Notes: generated by a model from the sequence alone, not told the origin. Shown: positions 52,509 to 61,977, counted from the stretch's first letter. The stretch is DNA of 64,000 bases from DASTSN01 sp035760665 (GCA_035760665.1 DASTSN010000022.1:5059-69058); one strand, 5' to 3'. A program made the numbers and translations.

Positions 52509-53714
52509 TTACTTATTATCCAGTATTTCGTGGCCCAGTTTATCCCGCTTAGTCAGCAGGTATTTTTCATTATGTGGGTTGGGATCCACTTCGATGGGAA
52601 TATTTTCTACGATTTCCAGGCCATATCCCAATAGCCCTACTCGTTTTTTAGGATTATTGCTTAGCAGGCGTAGTTTGGTAATACCAAGATACCGCAACAT
52701 TTGCGCACCCACGCCGTAATCCCGTTGATCCATTTGAAAACCCAGGTGAAGGTTTGCCTCTACCGTATCCATACCCTGCTCCTGCAGCCTGTAGGCTTTT
52801 AATTTATTTAAAAGACCAATGCCGCGGCCTTCCTGGTTCATGTAAAGAATGGCGCCCTTTCCTTCCTTTTCCACCATTTGCATGGCTTTGTGTAATTGCT
52901 CACCGCAATCGCAGCGCATGGAAGCAAGGATATCACCGGTAAAACAAGAGGAATGCACCCGTACCATTACCGGCTCGTCTTTTTGCCACTCGCCTTTAAT
53001 TAATGCAAGGTGTTCATTTTTGGTATTTTTTTCCTGGAAAGCAACCAGTTTAAAATGGCCATATTGGGTGGGCATATCTACCCGGACAATCTCTTCTATC
53101 AATGAATCCCTTTTAAGCCTGTATTCAATCAGGTCTTTGATAGAGATGATTTTGAAATCAAATTTTTTTGCTACGGCTTCCAGGTCTTTCAGGCGTGCCA
53201 TGGAGCCATCATCGTTCATGATTTCCACCAAAACACCAGCTGGATGAAGCCCAGCAAGCCGAGCCAGGTCTACAGCCGCCTCGGTATGACCTGTACGCCG
53301 CAAAACCCCACCTTTTTTAGCCCGCAGGGGAAAAATATGTCCTGGTTTGCCAAGATCTTCCGGCTTAGTGGCAGGATGTATGAGGGCTTGCACGGTTTTG
53401 GCCCTGTCATGAGCGGAAATCCCGGTAGTGCAGCCGTGCCCAAGCAAATCAACAGAAACAGTAAACGCGGTTTCATGCAGGGCTGTGTTGTTATTGACCA
53501 TTAATTCCAATCCCAGTTCATCGCACCTTTCTTCCGGCAAAGCCATACATATCAGCCCCCGGCCATATTTACTCATGAAATTGATAACCTCAGGCGTTAC
53601 TTTTTCGGCAGCAATAATGAAATCACCTTCGTTTTCACGGTCTTCATCATCCACCACAATCACCAACTTCCCTTGTTTTATATCTTCAATAGCACTTTCG
53701 ATCGTATCCAGCAT
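52509..53714 (-). CDS. ribBA: Bifunctional riboflavin synthesis protein RibBA
   Basis: This protein of about 401 residues joins 3,4-dihydroxy-2-butanone-4-phosphate synthase and GTP cyclohydrolase II. The first half has the acidic motif DDEDRENEGD (residues 22-31), HTEAAVDLARLAGLHPAGV and VEIMNDDGSMAR. The second half has the zinc cysteines in SSCFTGDILASMRCDCGEQL and the NQEGRGIGLLNKLKAY motif. The frame extends upstream to 53837, but a perfect TATCTTTG -7 box sits at 53731-53738, so the ATG at 53714 is the start. The leader is then about 10 nt, too short for an FMN riboswitch. Its 3' end is 11 nt from the convergent tamB stop. Confidence 0.96.
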   Translation of the reverse strand: MLDTIESAIEDIKQGKLVIVVDDEDRENEGDFIIAAEKVTPEVINFMSKYGRGLICMALPEERCDELGLELMVNNNTALHETAFTVSVDLLGHGCTTGISAHDRAKTVQALIHPATKPEDLGKPGHIFPLRAKKGGVLRRTGHTEAAVDLARLAGLHPAGVLVEIMNDDGSMARLKDLEAVAKKFDFKIISIKDLIEYRLKRDSLIEEIVRVDMPTQYGHFKLVAFQEKNTKNEHLALIKGEWQKDEPVMVRVHSSCFTGDILASMRCDCGEQLHKAMQMVEKEGKGAILYMNQEGRGIGLLNKLKAYRLQEQGMDTVEANLHLGFQMDQRDYGVGAQMLRYLGITKLRLLSNNPKKRVGLLGYGLEIVENIPIEVDPNPHNEKYLLTKRDKLGHEILDNK

Positions 53715-53730
53715 GTTATCCTGTTTAATG

Positions 53731-53738
53731 CAAAGATA
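53731..53738 (-). promoter_or_regulatory. -7 box of ribBA
   Basis: On the minus strand TATCTTTG followed by CATT. It matches TAnnTTTG exactly and lies 16 nt before the ATG at 53714. This decides the start codon and excludes an upstream riboswitch. Confidence 0.65.
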
Positions 53739-53877
53739 ATAACAATGGAACTGTTGATATGTTGGATAGCAACACGAGAAGAAAAGCAGCGGATACGATT
53801 GTTTTGTTGCCCTGTATTTTTTAAAACCCCGTAACAAATTGTTAATATTTGGCTGTTTTTATTGTTTGATTATTCCT

Positions 53878-53885
53878 TTTCTTTG
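53878..53885 (+). promoter_or_regulatory. -7 box of the TonB receptor gene
   Basis: TTTCTTTG followed by CAGCC differs from TAnnTTTG at one base. It lies 20 nt before the ATG at 53906. Confidence 0.45.
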
Positions 53886-53905
53886 CAGCCTGAAAACTAT
53901 TTATT

Positions 53906-56900
53906 ATGCTTAAGAGAATTATTCTTGCACTGTTTGCCTTTGCGACAGTTGCTGCCTTGCATGCACAGGTGACAACCAGTAGCATCACGGGAACAGTAAC
54001 TGATGACAAAGGAGAGCCGCTGGTTGGGGCTACTATTACAGCCATTCACCAGCCATCTGGAACGAAGTATGTAACTATTTCAAAAAACGGAGGTGTCTTC
54101 AACATGCCGGGCCTTCGTGCCGGTGGTCCTTACAAGGTTACTATTGACTTTGTGGGCTTTAAACAGCATGTTGTGGAAGGATTTGACCTCGCATTGGGTG
54201 ATGCTTATAACATCACAGCCAATATGTCTTCGGAAGCAGTAGATCTATCGGCCGTTGTGGTGAGCACCACACGTCGCAGGGCTTTCCAGGACAAATCCGG
54301 TGCTTCAACCAACATTGGATCTATTCAACTGTCAACCCTGCCTACCATCAGCAGGAGTATTACAGACTACATCCGAATCACGCCCCAGGCAAATGGTAAC
54401 AGTTTTGCCGGCCGTGACGGAAGGCTGAATAACGTACAGGTAGATGGTGCCAACCTGAACAATAACTTTGGTCTGTCAAGTGACCTCTTGCCCGGCGGTG
54501 GCAACCCCATTTCGCTGGACGCTTACCAGGAAATTACCGTAAATATTTCTCCCTTTGATGTAAAGCAATCCGGCTTTACAGGTGCCGGCGTAAGTGCTAT
54601 TACCAAAAGTGGTACCAACACATTTCACGGTAGTGTTTACGGTTCATACCGCAACCAAAATTACAACGGTACCAACGTAGCAGGAACCAAGCTTTCCAGC
54701 CCGCCCGCTACCAGCAATAAAATATATGGATTAACCCTGGGCGGTCCCATCATTAAGAACAAGTTGTTCTTCTTCGTAAATGCGGAGATGGAAAAATCCA
54801 ACAGACCCGGTATTACGTATTCTCCAAAAGGCGGATCCGGCAATGGTACTGAATCGAACGTACCGATTGACTCCCTGCAAAAGCTTTCTGACTTTTTGCA
54901 AAGCCAGTATGGTTTCGACCCGGGAGCATATGATAACTTCCCCAACTTTGAAGCAAAGAATCATAAGATTCTTGCCAAGATTGACTGGAACATTAATACA
55001 TCCCACAAGCTTACAGTAAAATATAGCGATTACCTGAGCAATGACTTAAATTCAGCATCAGGGAGTGGTGGTATCAATGGTGCCTCCAGTCAAAGCTCAA
55101 TCGTTTCCTACTGGGGATCTTACCGTTTTGGTACAAACGCGATGGCTTTTTCTAACATCAATTATACTATAGAGGACAAAGTAAAATCTGGTACAATTGA
55201 ACTGAACAGTAACTTCAAGGGTAAATTTGCCAACCAGTTCCTGGCTACTTTAACAAAAATCAGTTCGATTAAAGGTCATAATGGTCCTACTTTCCCCTTT
55301 GTTGATATCCTTGGCTTAACACCGGGCAGTAAGAATAACTACATGGCCTTTGGTAATGAACCTTTCAATGGCAATAATAACCAGGTTATCAATGACATTT
55401 ATAGCGTCACTGACAACTTTAGCTATTTTGCCGGTAAGCATACCCTCACAGCAGGTGCTTCTTACGAGTTCCAAAAAGTAGGAAACATGTTTATGCCGGG
55501 TTCACAAGGTTATTATGTATTTGGTTCGCTGGATGATTTCATCAATAACCGTGCGCCGAAACTGTTTTCCATTAACTACTCCCTGGTTCCCGGACAGGAT
55601 GCGGTATTTTCTGCAAACCTGAAAGTAGGCCAGCTGGGTATTTATGCACAGGATGAATACAACATTAATCCTCGTTTCAAATTGACGTATGGTTTGCGAA
55701 TTGATCACCCTGTGTTCCCCGAACAACCGCTGGAAAATGCAGCTGTATCAGCATTATCACTGCTTGACAAAAACGGTAATCCTACAAATTATAGCACAGG
55801 TAAATGGCCGAAAGAAGGCATTTATTTCTCGCCCCGTGCAGGATTCCGCTGGGATGTTTACGGCGACAAGAGCCTGATTGTAAGAGGTGGATCAGGCGTG
55901 TTTACCGGTCGTATTCCCTTTGTATACCTGACAAACGTACCATCAAACAGTGGTATGTACCAGTTTGGAACATTGATCACAAATACATCTGATTTACAGA
56001 ACTTCCTGTTTAATCCAGATCCCAAAGCCTATAATCCTAATTATAACACAAGTCTTTCAACACAATATCCCAATTACTTTCCAACAACTGCCGGTACTGT
56101 AGCTCCAGGTAGCTTTGCCATAACTGCTCCAAATTTCCGGTTCCCGCAGGTATGGCGTAATGACCTGGCTATGGAGCAAAGGCTTGGTAAAGGCTGGACT
56201 GTAACTGTAGAAGCCTTGTACACGAAGGACATTAAAGATGCGGTGATGCGCAATGCAAACCAGGTGATAGATGCTGATGGAACAGTTACGATCGCTCCGG
56301 GCCAGGTACGTCCCCGTTATAGCAGCATAAGTGCCAGAAGAGTTAACTCAAATATTTCCAATGCCATTGTACTGGAAAATTCCGGCCGTGGCGGTTCGCT
56401 GGCACTGACAGCCCAGATTGCCAAGAGCTTCTCTAAAGGCTTCTATGGATCATTAGCCTATACTTATACACTGGCACACGAAGTATCCCCTAACCCGGGA
56501 AGTCAGGCTACATCCAACTGGAGCGGTGTATACACTTCAGGTACTCAAAATGACCTGGAACTGGCTTACTCACAGTATGCTGTTCCTCACCGTATCGTTG
56601 GTACATTCTCTTACAGGGTTGAATACATCAAACACCTTGCCTCTACATTCACCCTTTATTATGAAGGGGCCGTACAAGGTTTGTACAGCTATATCTATAA
56701 CGGAGATATCAATAATGATGGCAACACTGCTGACCTGATGTATATTCCGAAAGATCCTTCCGAAATCAATTTTGTGGATCTGCCTGCCAGCGGTTCGACT
56801 CCTGCCTTTACCGCACAGCAGCAATCTGATGCCTTCTTCCAGTTTATTGCGCAGGATAAATACCTGAGCAAGCACAAAGGACAGAATGCTGAAAGAAACG

Positions 56901-57214
56901 GCGCAAAATATCCCTGGTTTAACCGTGTGGACTTCAACTTCCAGCAGGAAATCTTCAACAACATTGGAAAACAAAGACACTCTTTGCAGCTGAATGTTGC
57001 CGTTGTGAACTTCCTGAACCTGTTAAACCACAACTGGGGTATCCGGAAAACTTATGTGGTAAACAACCCGCTGAAACTGAACAGCGTTGTGAACGGCGTT
57101 CCATATTTCCAGTTAGCTACTTACAAGGGAGATTTGATTCGCAGTACGTTTGTCAATGTTAACTCTACCAGCACAACATGGGGTATCCAGTTAGGTTTAA
57201 AATATATGTTCTAA
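53906..57214 (+). CDS. TonB-dependent receptor with carboxypeptidase-regulatory-like domain
   Basis: This 1102-residue outer-membrane receptor starts with a signal peptide (IILALFAFATVAALHAQ). A carboxypeptidase-like beta-sandwich follows (SITGTVTDDKGEPLVGATI, about 25-115), then a plug (about 130-290, with DYIRITPQANGNSFAGRDGR and NNVQVDGANLNN) and a 22-strand barrel ending GLKYMF. It resembles Oar-like receptors rather than SusC: no SusD partner follows and the plug lacks the usual SusC motif. It probably imports or exports a large ligand. It is a single gene with a strong terminator. Confidence 0.92.
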   Translation: MLKRIILALFAFATVAALHAQVTTSSITGTVTDDKGEPLVGATITAIHQPSGTKYVTISKNGGVFNMPGLRAGGPYKVTIDFVGFKQHVVEGFDLALGDAYNITANMSSEAVDLSAVVVSTTRRRAFQDKSGASTNIGSIQLSTLPTISRSITDYIRITPQANGNSFAGRDGRLNNVQVDGANLNNNFGLSSDLLPGGGNPISLDAYQEITVNISPFDVKQSGFTGAGVSAITKSGTNTFHGSVYGSYRNQNYNGTNVAGTKLSSPPATSNKIYGLTLGGPIIKNKLFFFVNAEMEKSNRPGITYSPKGGSGNGTESNVPIDSLQKLSDFLQSQYGFDPGAYDNFPNFEAKNHKILAKIDWNINTSHKLTVKYSDYLSNDLNSASGSGGINGASSQSSIVSYWGSYRFGTNAMAFSNINYTIEDKVKSGTIELNSNFKGKFANQFLATLTKISSIKGHNGPTFPFVDILGLTPGSKNNYMAFGNEPFNGNNNQVINDIYSVTDNFSYFAGKHTLTAGASYEFQKVGNMFMPGSQGYYVFGSLDDFINNRAPKLFSINYSLVPGQDAVFSANLKVGQLGIYAQDEYNINPRFKLTYGLRIDHPVFPEQPLENAAVSALSLLDKNGNPTNYSTGKWPKEGIYFSPRAGFRWDVYGDKSLIVRGGSGVFTGRIPFVYLTNVPSNSGMYQFGTLITNTSDLQNFLFNPDPKAYNPNYNTSLSTQYPNYFPTTAGTVAPGSFAITAPNFRFPQVWRNDLAMEQRLGKGWTVTVEALYTKDIKDAVMRNANQVIDADGTVTIAPGQVRPRYSSISARRVNSNISNAIVLENSGRGGSLALTAQIAKSFSKGFYGSLAYTYTLAHEVSPNPGSQATSNWSGVYTSGTQNDLELAYSQYAVPHRIVGTFSYRVEYIKHLASTFTLYYEGAVQGLYSYIYNGDINNDGNTADLMYIPKDPSEINFVDLPASGSTPAFTAQQQSDAFFQFIAQDKYLSKHKGQNAERNGAKYPWFNRVDFNFQQEIFNNIGKQRHSLQLNVAVVNFLNLLNHNWGIRKTYVVNNPLKLNSVVNGVPYFQLATYKGDLIRSTFVNVNSTSTTWGIQLGLKYMF

Positions 57215-57235
57215 ACCAACAGGTACTTTCATTAT

Positions 57236-57273
57236 AAAAAAAGAGGTCGTCTTTCAAAGCGACCTCTTTTTTT
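57236..57273. terminator. Bidirectional terminator between the TonB receptor and esterase genes
   Basis: AGAGGTCG (57242-57249) pairs with CGACCTCT (57260-57267). A runs of seven bases on the left and T runs on the right give a T tail on either strand, so it can end both convergent genes. Confidence 0.88.
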
Positions 57274-57325
57274 GTTATTTAGAAGATGATATGAAAATTA
57301 ACCCAGGAATATTGATTAATACCGT

Positions 57326-58147
57326 TTACCTGTTTGCGACTCCCCAGCCCCATTGCAAAAAAGCCGGCATAGCTTTGCCCCAGGTTTCTGCATCATGCTT
57401 CCCATCAGGCATTTCCAGGTAACAGATATCCTTTTCACGGTCGTATCCCTTCTTCACCAACTCGTTTATAATTGCCAGCGTATCATCTATGGAGTCAATA
57501 ATACCATTATTATTCCTGTCATGCGTTTCATCCTTGTTGCCACATTGCAGGAAAAACTTAAACCCGGAATGATAGGTAGCTTTTCGAATTTGCTGTTGCA
57601 TAATCCGGTGCTGGTCATCGTCATATTGCTCATTTGCCTGATCCAGTGACCGCCACCAGAACGAACCCGAGAAAACACCGGCTTTTGAAAATACGCCAGG
57701 ATGATTCCAGACAATATCCAATGCCATCAATCCGCCCAGCGAAAAGCCGGCCATTGCTTGCTCTGAAAATGAAGGAATACAATACTTGTTTTTTACAAAT
57801 GGTATCAGTTCTGTTAACACAAACGATGTGTAGTTGCCGGCCCTGGCACCGCGGCCCATATAGTCAGGTTGCGCAGCCACCCCATATTCCATTTTTCGAT
57901 CTGCTCCGGCATGAATACCCACACAAACGATCGGCTTTAGCAAGCCCTGTGCCGTCATTCCGGCAAGCATTTCAGGGAAATGCATCTCCTCCAAAAGCTG
58001 ACCGTCATTGATTAGTAATAAACTCAACTGCGAGGGATCGGGAATATTTACCGGTAAGTAAAAGTTGATCTCCACCTCCCGCCCCAGGTATGATGAGTGA
58101 ACCTGCACCTTCTCTGTAAATAGAACCTTTGTATCGGCTGTTTGCAT
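57326..58147 (-). CDS. Enterochelin-esterase-like alpha/beta hydrolase
   Basis: This cytoplasmic hydrolase of about 273 residues belongs to the esterase-D/Fes group. The nucleophile elbow AMAGFSLGGLMALDI carries the catalytic Ser, and PDGKHDAETWGKAMPAFLQW carries the catalytic His. A Ca-binding-like loop (DRNNNGIIDSIDD) lies between. Such enzymes cleave esters or amides of acyl-amino acids or siderophores. The start is the ATG at 58147 rather than the upstream TTG, because a TATTTTTG box at 58153-58160 lies just before it; the transcript is probably leaderless. It is divergent from the ATP-grasp and GCS2 ligase genes, and may act on their product. Confidence 0.85.
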   Translation of the reverse strand: MQTADTKVLFTEKVQVHSSYLGREVEINFYLPVNIPDPSQLSLLLINDGQLLEEMHFPEMLAGMTAQGLLKPIVCVGIHAGADRKMEYGVAAQPDYMGRGARAGNYTSFVLTELIPFVKNKYCIPSFSEQAMAGFSLGGLMALDIVWNHPGVFSKAGVFSGSFWWRSLDQANEQYDDDQHRIMQQQIRKATYHSGFKFFLQCGNKDETHDRNNNGIIDSIDDTLAIINELVKKGYDREKDICYLEMPDGKHDAETWGKAMPAFLQWGWGVANR

Positions 58148-58152
58148 ACGAT

Positions 58153-58160
58153 CAAAAATA
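58153..58160 (-). promoter_or_regulatory. -7 box of the esterase gene
   Basis: On the minus strand TATTTTTG lies 5 nt before the ATG at 58147, giving a probable leaderless mRNA. Confidence 0.55.
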
Positions 58161-58211
58161 AACAAAGGCAACTAAATTGCGTTTATCAAACTTTTTATCC
58201 TCTCAGCATTA

Positions 58212-58243
58212 TTTGTTTATATGGCTGGTAAAAAATAAATTTG
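58212..58243 (+). promoter_or_regulatory. Promoter of the ATP-grasp/GCS2 pair
   Basis: TTTG at 58212-58215, a 20-nt spacer and TAAATTTG at 58236-58243 match the Bacteroidota consensus closely. The start near 58249 places the ATG at 58283 about 34 nt downstream, and excludes an upstream start codon at 58241. Confidence 0.75.
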
Positions 58244-58282
58244 GAAAAGCCCCTGACAAATCTTCTTTTTAAAACTTTATGT

Positions 58283-59236
58283 ATGAAAAAAATCGGCATC
58301 CTACATGGTAAAGAACGCTCTTTTCCCATTGCTTTTGTTGAACGGATTAACAGTAAGGGGATCGATGACATAAAAGCTGAACCGGTCATGATCAGTAAGG
58401 CGTTGCAGGGCGAACCAAGCGGTTACACAGTCATTATAGACCGGATTTCTCAAGACGTTCCATTTTACAGAACGTATTTAAAAAATGCGGCTCTCACCGG
58501 CACCACTGTTATTAACAACCCGTTTTGGTGGAGTGCCGATGATAAATATTTCAATAACTGCCTGATGACTAAAATCGGCGTGCCCGTTCCCAAAACAGTT
58601 ATTTTGCCTTCCCGTGATTTACCAACCGACACCACAGATGACTCATTCAGCAACCTGACGTATCCACTTGACTGGGAATCTATCTTTCAATACGTTGGTT
58701 TCCCCGCATATATGAAACCATTTGCCGGCGGTGGCTGGAAAAATGTTTACCAACTAAATAGTGCTGATGATTTTTTTAAAAAACATGCCGAAACCGGTCA
58801 GCTGGTGATGCTGCTGCAGGAAGAAATCGTTTTTGAGGAATATTACCGGTGCTATTGCATAGGCGGAAAATACGTACGCATCATGCCGTATGAACCGCGC
58901 AATCCGCATCACCTACGCTATGCAGCCAATTTCAAACCTTCCGAAGAGCGTTTGCGGCAAATGGAAGAGATCGTCCTGCGCATCAATCACTATCTCGGGT
59001 ATGATTTCAATACGGTAGAACTGGCAGTACGTAACGGCATCCCTTATGCGATTGATTTCTGTAATCCCGCCCCAGATGCCGAACGCACCAGCGTGGGAGA
59101 AGAAAATTTTGAATGGGTGGTTGAAACCGCAGCCAATTACGCTATTGAAAAAGCCATTGAAAATAACGGACACGGAGACAACCTCACATGGGGAGAATAT
59201 GTAAAACGGAGTGCCGCTAAAAATTCACTGACATAA
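58283..59236 (+). CDS. ATP-grasp (RimK/GshB-like) carboxylate-amine ligase
   Basis: This 317-residue ligase has an N-terminal pre-ATP-grasp region (MKKIGILHGKERSFPIAFVE), a substrate loop (INNPFWWSADDKYFNNCLMTKIGVPVP) and the ATP-grasp lobe. The latter holds the glycine-rich FAGGGWKNVYQL, LLQEEIVFEEYYRCYC and IMPYEPRNPHHLR. The metal/adenine site reads VELAVRNGIPYAIDFCNPAP, with Asp and Asn ligands at its end. It joins a carboxylate to an amine through an acyl phosphate. The neighbour downstream is a GCS2 ligase, so the two probably act on a shared substrate. The substrate is unknown. Confidence 0.85.
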   Translation: MKKIGILHGKERSFPIAFVERINSKGIDDIKAEPVMISKALQGEPSGYTVIIDRISQDVPFYRTYLKNAALTGTTVINNPFWWSADDKYFNNCLMTKIGVPVPKTVILPSRDLPTDTTDDSFSNLTYPLDWESIFQYVGFPAYMKPFAGGGWKNVYQLNSADDFFKKHAETGQLVMLLQEEIVFEEYYRCYCIGGKYVRIMPYEPRNPHHLRYAANFKPSEERLRQMEEIVLRINHYLGYDFNTVELAVRNGIPYAIDFCNPAPDAERTSVGEENFEWVVETAANYAIEKAIENNGHGDNLTWGEYVKRSAAKNSLT

Positions 59237-59281
59237 TTTTTCATCAACACTTTACGTTCCCGCAAAAAATTACTCGCATAA

Positions 59282-60394
59282 ATGGCAGCCCTGAATTATA
59301 AAAGCTTCACCCTGGGTGTAGAAGAAGAATACATGGTCATGGACCCGAAAACCCTGGAACTGAAAAGCCACGAACAAAAAATTGTGCAGGAAGGTCAAAA
59401 GGTCATCAAGGATAAAGTAAAAGCAGAAATGCACCAGGCCGTAGTGGAAGTAGGTACTGATATTTGCCAGGATGTGGAAGAAGCGTTTAAAGATGTAGCT
59501 ACGCTACGGTCTACTATTGCCGGGCTAGCCGGTGATCTGGGTTTTGCGATGGGGGCATCCGGCACACACCCATTCAGCCACTGGGAAAGCCAGTTGATTA
59601 CAGACCACATCCGGTACAACGAAATCGTCAATGAATTGCAGGAAGCCGCACGCAGCAACCTGATTTTTGGCCTGCATGTGCATGTGGGCATGGAAAGCAG
59701 GGAAATGGCAAACCATATTGCCAACTCGACACGATATTTTTTACCCCATGTATATGCACTCAGCACCAACTCACCTTTTTGGGAAGGCCGCATGACCGGC
59801 TACAAATCATTTCGCACAAAAGTATTTGACAAATTCCCCCGTACAGGCATACCCGAAGCTTTTGAAAGTATCGAAGCTTACGAGAATTACGTCAAACTGC
59901 TGGTGAAAACCAACTGTATTGATAATGCCAAAAAAATTTGGTGGGATCTGCGGGTGCATCCTTTTTTCAACACCGTCGAATTTAGAATTTGTGATGTACC
60001 CATGACGGTTGACGAAACCATTGCACTGGCAGCGCTTTTCCAGGCCATCTGCGCCAAGATCTACAAACTGCGTTCACAAAACATGAACTTCATCCAGTAC
60101 TCCCGGGCCCTGATCAATGAAAATAAATGGCGCGCCAGCCGCTATGGCATTGATGGGCGGCTGATCGATTTTGGTAAAGAAGAAGAAGTAAATACCAGAG
60201 TATTGATTTACGAATTGCTGGACTTTGTTGATGACGTTGTAGACGAGTTAGGAAGTCGCCACCGCCTGGCCTATGTGCATAAAATGCTCGAAAACGGCAC
60301 CGGTGCTGATCGACAGCTGGCTGTTTTTGAAAAAAACAGAAACCTGGCGGAAGTGGCGGCGTACATACAAAGTCAGTTTTTATACGGCCTGTAA
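59282..60394 (+). CDS. GCS2-family carboxylate-amine ligase (YbdK-like)
   Basis: This 370-residue protein is of the glutamate-cysteine-ligase-2 superfamily, like E. coli YbdK. Motifs: FTLGVEEEYMVMDP near residue 9 (Glu cluster for metal/ATP), EVGTDICQDVEEAF, GASGTHPFSHW, LIFGLHVHVGMESREM and WWDLRVHPFFNTVEFRICD. These proteins make an amide bond from glutamate or a similar amino acid using ATP. Together with the ATP-grasp gene 45 nt upstream this mirrors the two ligase types of glutathione synthesis. The stop is 1 nt from the convergent methyltransferase-like stop. Confidence 0.9.
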   Translation: MAALNYKSFTLGVEEEYMVMDPKTLELKSHEQKIVQEGQKVIKDKVKAEMHQAVVEVGTDICQDVEEAFKDVATLRSTIAGLAGDLGFAMGASGTHPFSHWESQLITDHIRYNEIVNELQEAARSNLIFGLHVHVGMESREMANHIANSTRYFLPHVYALSTNSPFWEGRMTGYKSFRTKVFDKFPRTGIPEAFESIEAYENYVKLLVKTNCIDNAKKIWWDLRVHPFFNTVEFRICDVPMTVDETIALAALFQAICAKIYKLRSQNMNFIQYSRALINENKWRASRYGIDGRLIDFGKEEEVNTRVLIYELLDFVDDVVDELGSRHRLAYVHKMLENGTGADRQLAVFEKNRNLAEVAAYIQSQFLYGL

Positions 60395-60395
60395 C

Positions 60396-60866
60396 CTATA
60401 TCCAGCGCCGCACTTTTTGTTTGTATGCGTCATAATCTGCTCCGAAAGCCCTGGAGAGATAGTGCTCCTCCCTGCGAATGACGTATAACTGCACAATAAT
60501 GATGAGGAAAGGCAGCAATATAAAAGTCCACCAGTTACCCTTCAAAAAAGCAATGCCGCAATACAGGCATACCAGGCCAAGATACATTGGGTTTCGGGTA
60601 ATGGAATAAATACCGCTTGTGGTGAGGCTGCTGGCAGGCTTCACCGTGATGATTGTGTTTTTCGTTTGAAAAAAATTTAACATAGCCGGCAGCACGCAGA
60701 TTACGAAACAGCCAATTAGTACGACACCAGTTACATGCATAGCCGTTGAAGAAAACAAGCTTTTACCCAGCGGTATTTCTTTCTGTAAGAAAATTGACAG
60801 AACGAAAAAAGCCGCATAAATAAATGGCGGTGGTATGCGTACACCAGGATTATCTTTCTTGTTCAT
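60396..60866 (-). CDS. Isoprenylcysteine carboxyl methyltransferase-like membrane protein
   Basis: This 156-residue protein has four membrane helices. The C-terminal ICMT/phospholipid-methyltransferase signature reads SGIYSITRNPMYLGL at about 84-98, and REEHYLSRAFGADYDAYKQKVRRWI at the end. These residues bind S-adenosylmethionine in the family. Bacteria have no isoprenylcysteine, so the acceptor here is unknown, perhaps a lipid or small thiol. The gene is convergent with the GCS2 ligase with a 1-nt gap and no terminator between. Confidence 0.87.
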   Translation of the reverse strand: MNKKDNPGVRIPPPFIYAAFFVLSIFLQKEIPLGKSLFSSTAMHVTGVVLIGCFVICVLPAMLNFFQTKNTIITVKPASSLTTSGIYSITRNPMYLGLVCLYCGIAFLKGNWWTFILLPFLIIIVQLYVIRREEHYLSRAFGADYDAYKQKVRRWI

Positions 60867-60942
60867 TCCTATGTGGTTGAAGCGTAAAGAAATCTTTTCA
60901 GGTACGACTCTCTATTAAGTTTTTTATCGGGTATCCGCATTT

Positions 60943-61977
60943 TTAAAATGCACCGGTATCAACATCCCTGATAAACTTAATCACCCCGTTCATAAACACT
61001 TGCTGATCATCCCACATGGCAAGATGACTCCCGTTGGGGCAATACAGGTAACGACCGTGCTGCACTAGTTTACTCTGTTCCTCCATCGCTTTGGGATCCA
61101 TGGTATCGAATTTGGCGCCTATCATGAGGGCCGGTACTTTTATTTCTTTCAGCCTGTCCTTAATATCCCAGTTTGCCAGGCGACCAGAAATACCAAATTC
61201 AGAGGGCCCCTGCATCATGACATAAATAGTATTATTCGCATGTTTAAACGACCGGTTTACCGCATCGGGCCATTCTTTTAGACGGCACAGGTGCTGCTGG
61301 TAAAAGTTCGGCATAAGCAATTCCATGTAGCGGGGATTGTTAAAATCATTCTTCGCTTCCAGAGCTCTGATTTCAGCTAGTACAGCGGGATCCATTTGCT
61401 TCGCCAGCACATCTTCCGCATATTTTCCATATTCGGGGCAACTGGCCATCATATTGGCAACAATCAGTCCTTTCATATGCTGCTGGTATTTCAATGCATA
61501 TTGCATAGCCAGTATACCACCCCATGAATTTCCGAGTAAATAAAAATTACTTTGATCGGCGCCAATTGCTTTTCGTACCTGCTCCACCTCTTCCACAAAA
61601 CGATCGGTCGTCCAGAGGCTGCTATCTGTTGGCTGATCGGAATAATAAGAGCCTAATTGATCATATTCATAAAACTCGAAGCCTTCCTTGGGAAAGAAAC
61701 TCTCAAAACATTCCATGTATTCGTGCGTCATAGCCGGGCCGCCGTGCAACAACAAGATTTTTATACTGGGATTGTTGCCGAAACGTTTCGTCCACACCTT
61801 AAATTCACCAACAGGCGTTTTAATGGGAATCATTTTAACACCGGCAGTCTGCACAGAAGAATCACCATAATTGAAATAGGTACGCACCGGCATATTGGGA
61901 CCACTTTGGTCCTTTTCGAGATTACTGCATGAACATAACAATGAAACAGCCGCTAACAGGCAGGAAAATTTTCTCAT
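60943..61977 (-). CDS. Lipoprotein alpha/beta hydrolase, proline-iminopeptidase family
   Basis: This envelope protein of about 344 residues has a lipoprotein signal (lipobox LLCSC, Cys near 18), so it is probably anchored facing the periplasm. The fold is the prolyl-iminopeptidase type: oxyanion loop LLLHGGPAMTHEYME, YDQLGSYYSDQP, the nucleophile elbow LLGNSWGGILAMQYA with the catalytic Ser, FDTMDPKAMEEQSK (Asp region) and NGSHLAMWDD (His). It may release N-terminal prolines or hydrolyse related amides. The ATG at 61977 is used; a TTG at 61986 is less likely. Confidence 0.88.
   Translation of the reverse strand: MRKFSCLLAAVSLLCSCSNLEKDQSGPNMPVRTYFNYGDSSVQTAGVKMIPIKTPVGEFKVWTKRFGNNPSIKILLLHGGPAMTHEYMECFESFFPKEGFEFYEYDQLGSYYSDQPTDSSLWTTDRFVEEVEQVRKAIGADQSNFYLLGNSWGGILAMQYALKYQQHMKGLIVANMMASCPEYGKYAEDVLAKQMDPAVLAEIRALEAKNDFNNPRYMELLMPNFYQQHLCRLKEWPDAVNRSFKHANNTIYVMMQGPSEFGISGRLANWDIKDRLKEIKVPALMIGAKFDTMDPKAMEEQSKLVQHGRYLYCPNGSHLAMWDDQQVFMNGVIKFIRDVDTGAF

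Noticed and set aside
53715..53837. N-terminal extension of ribBA
   Set aside because: It contains the -7 box of the gene and has a Tyr/Cys-rich sequence foreign to the family.
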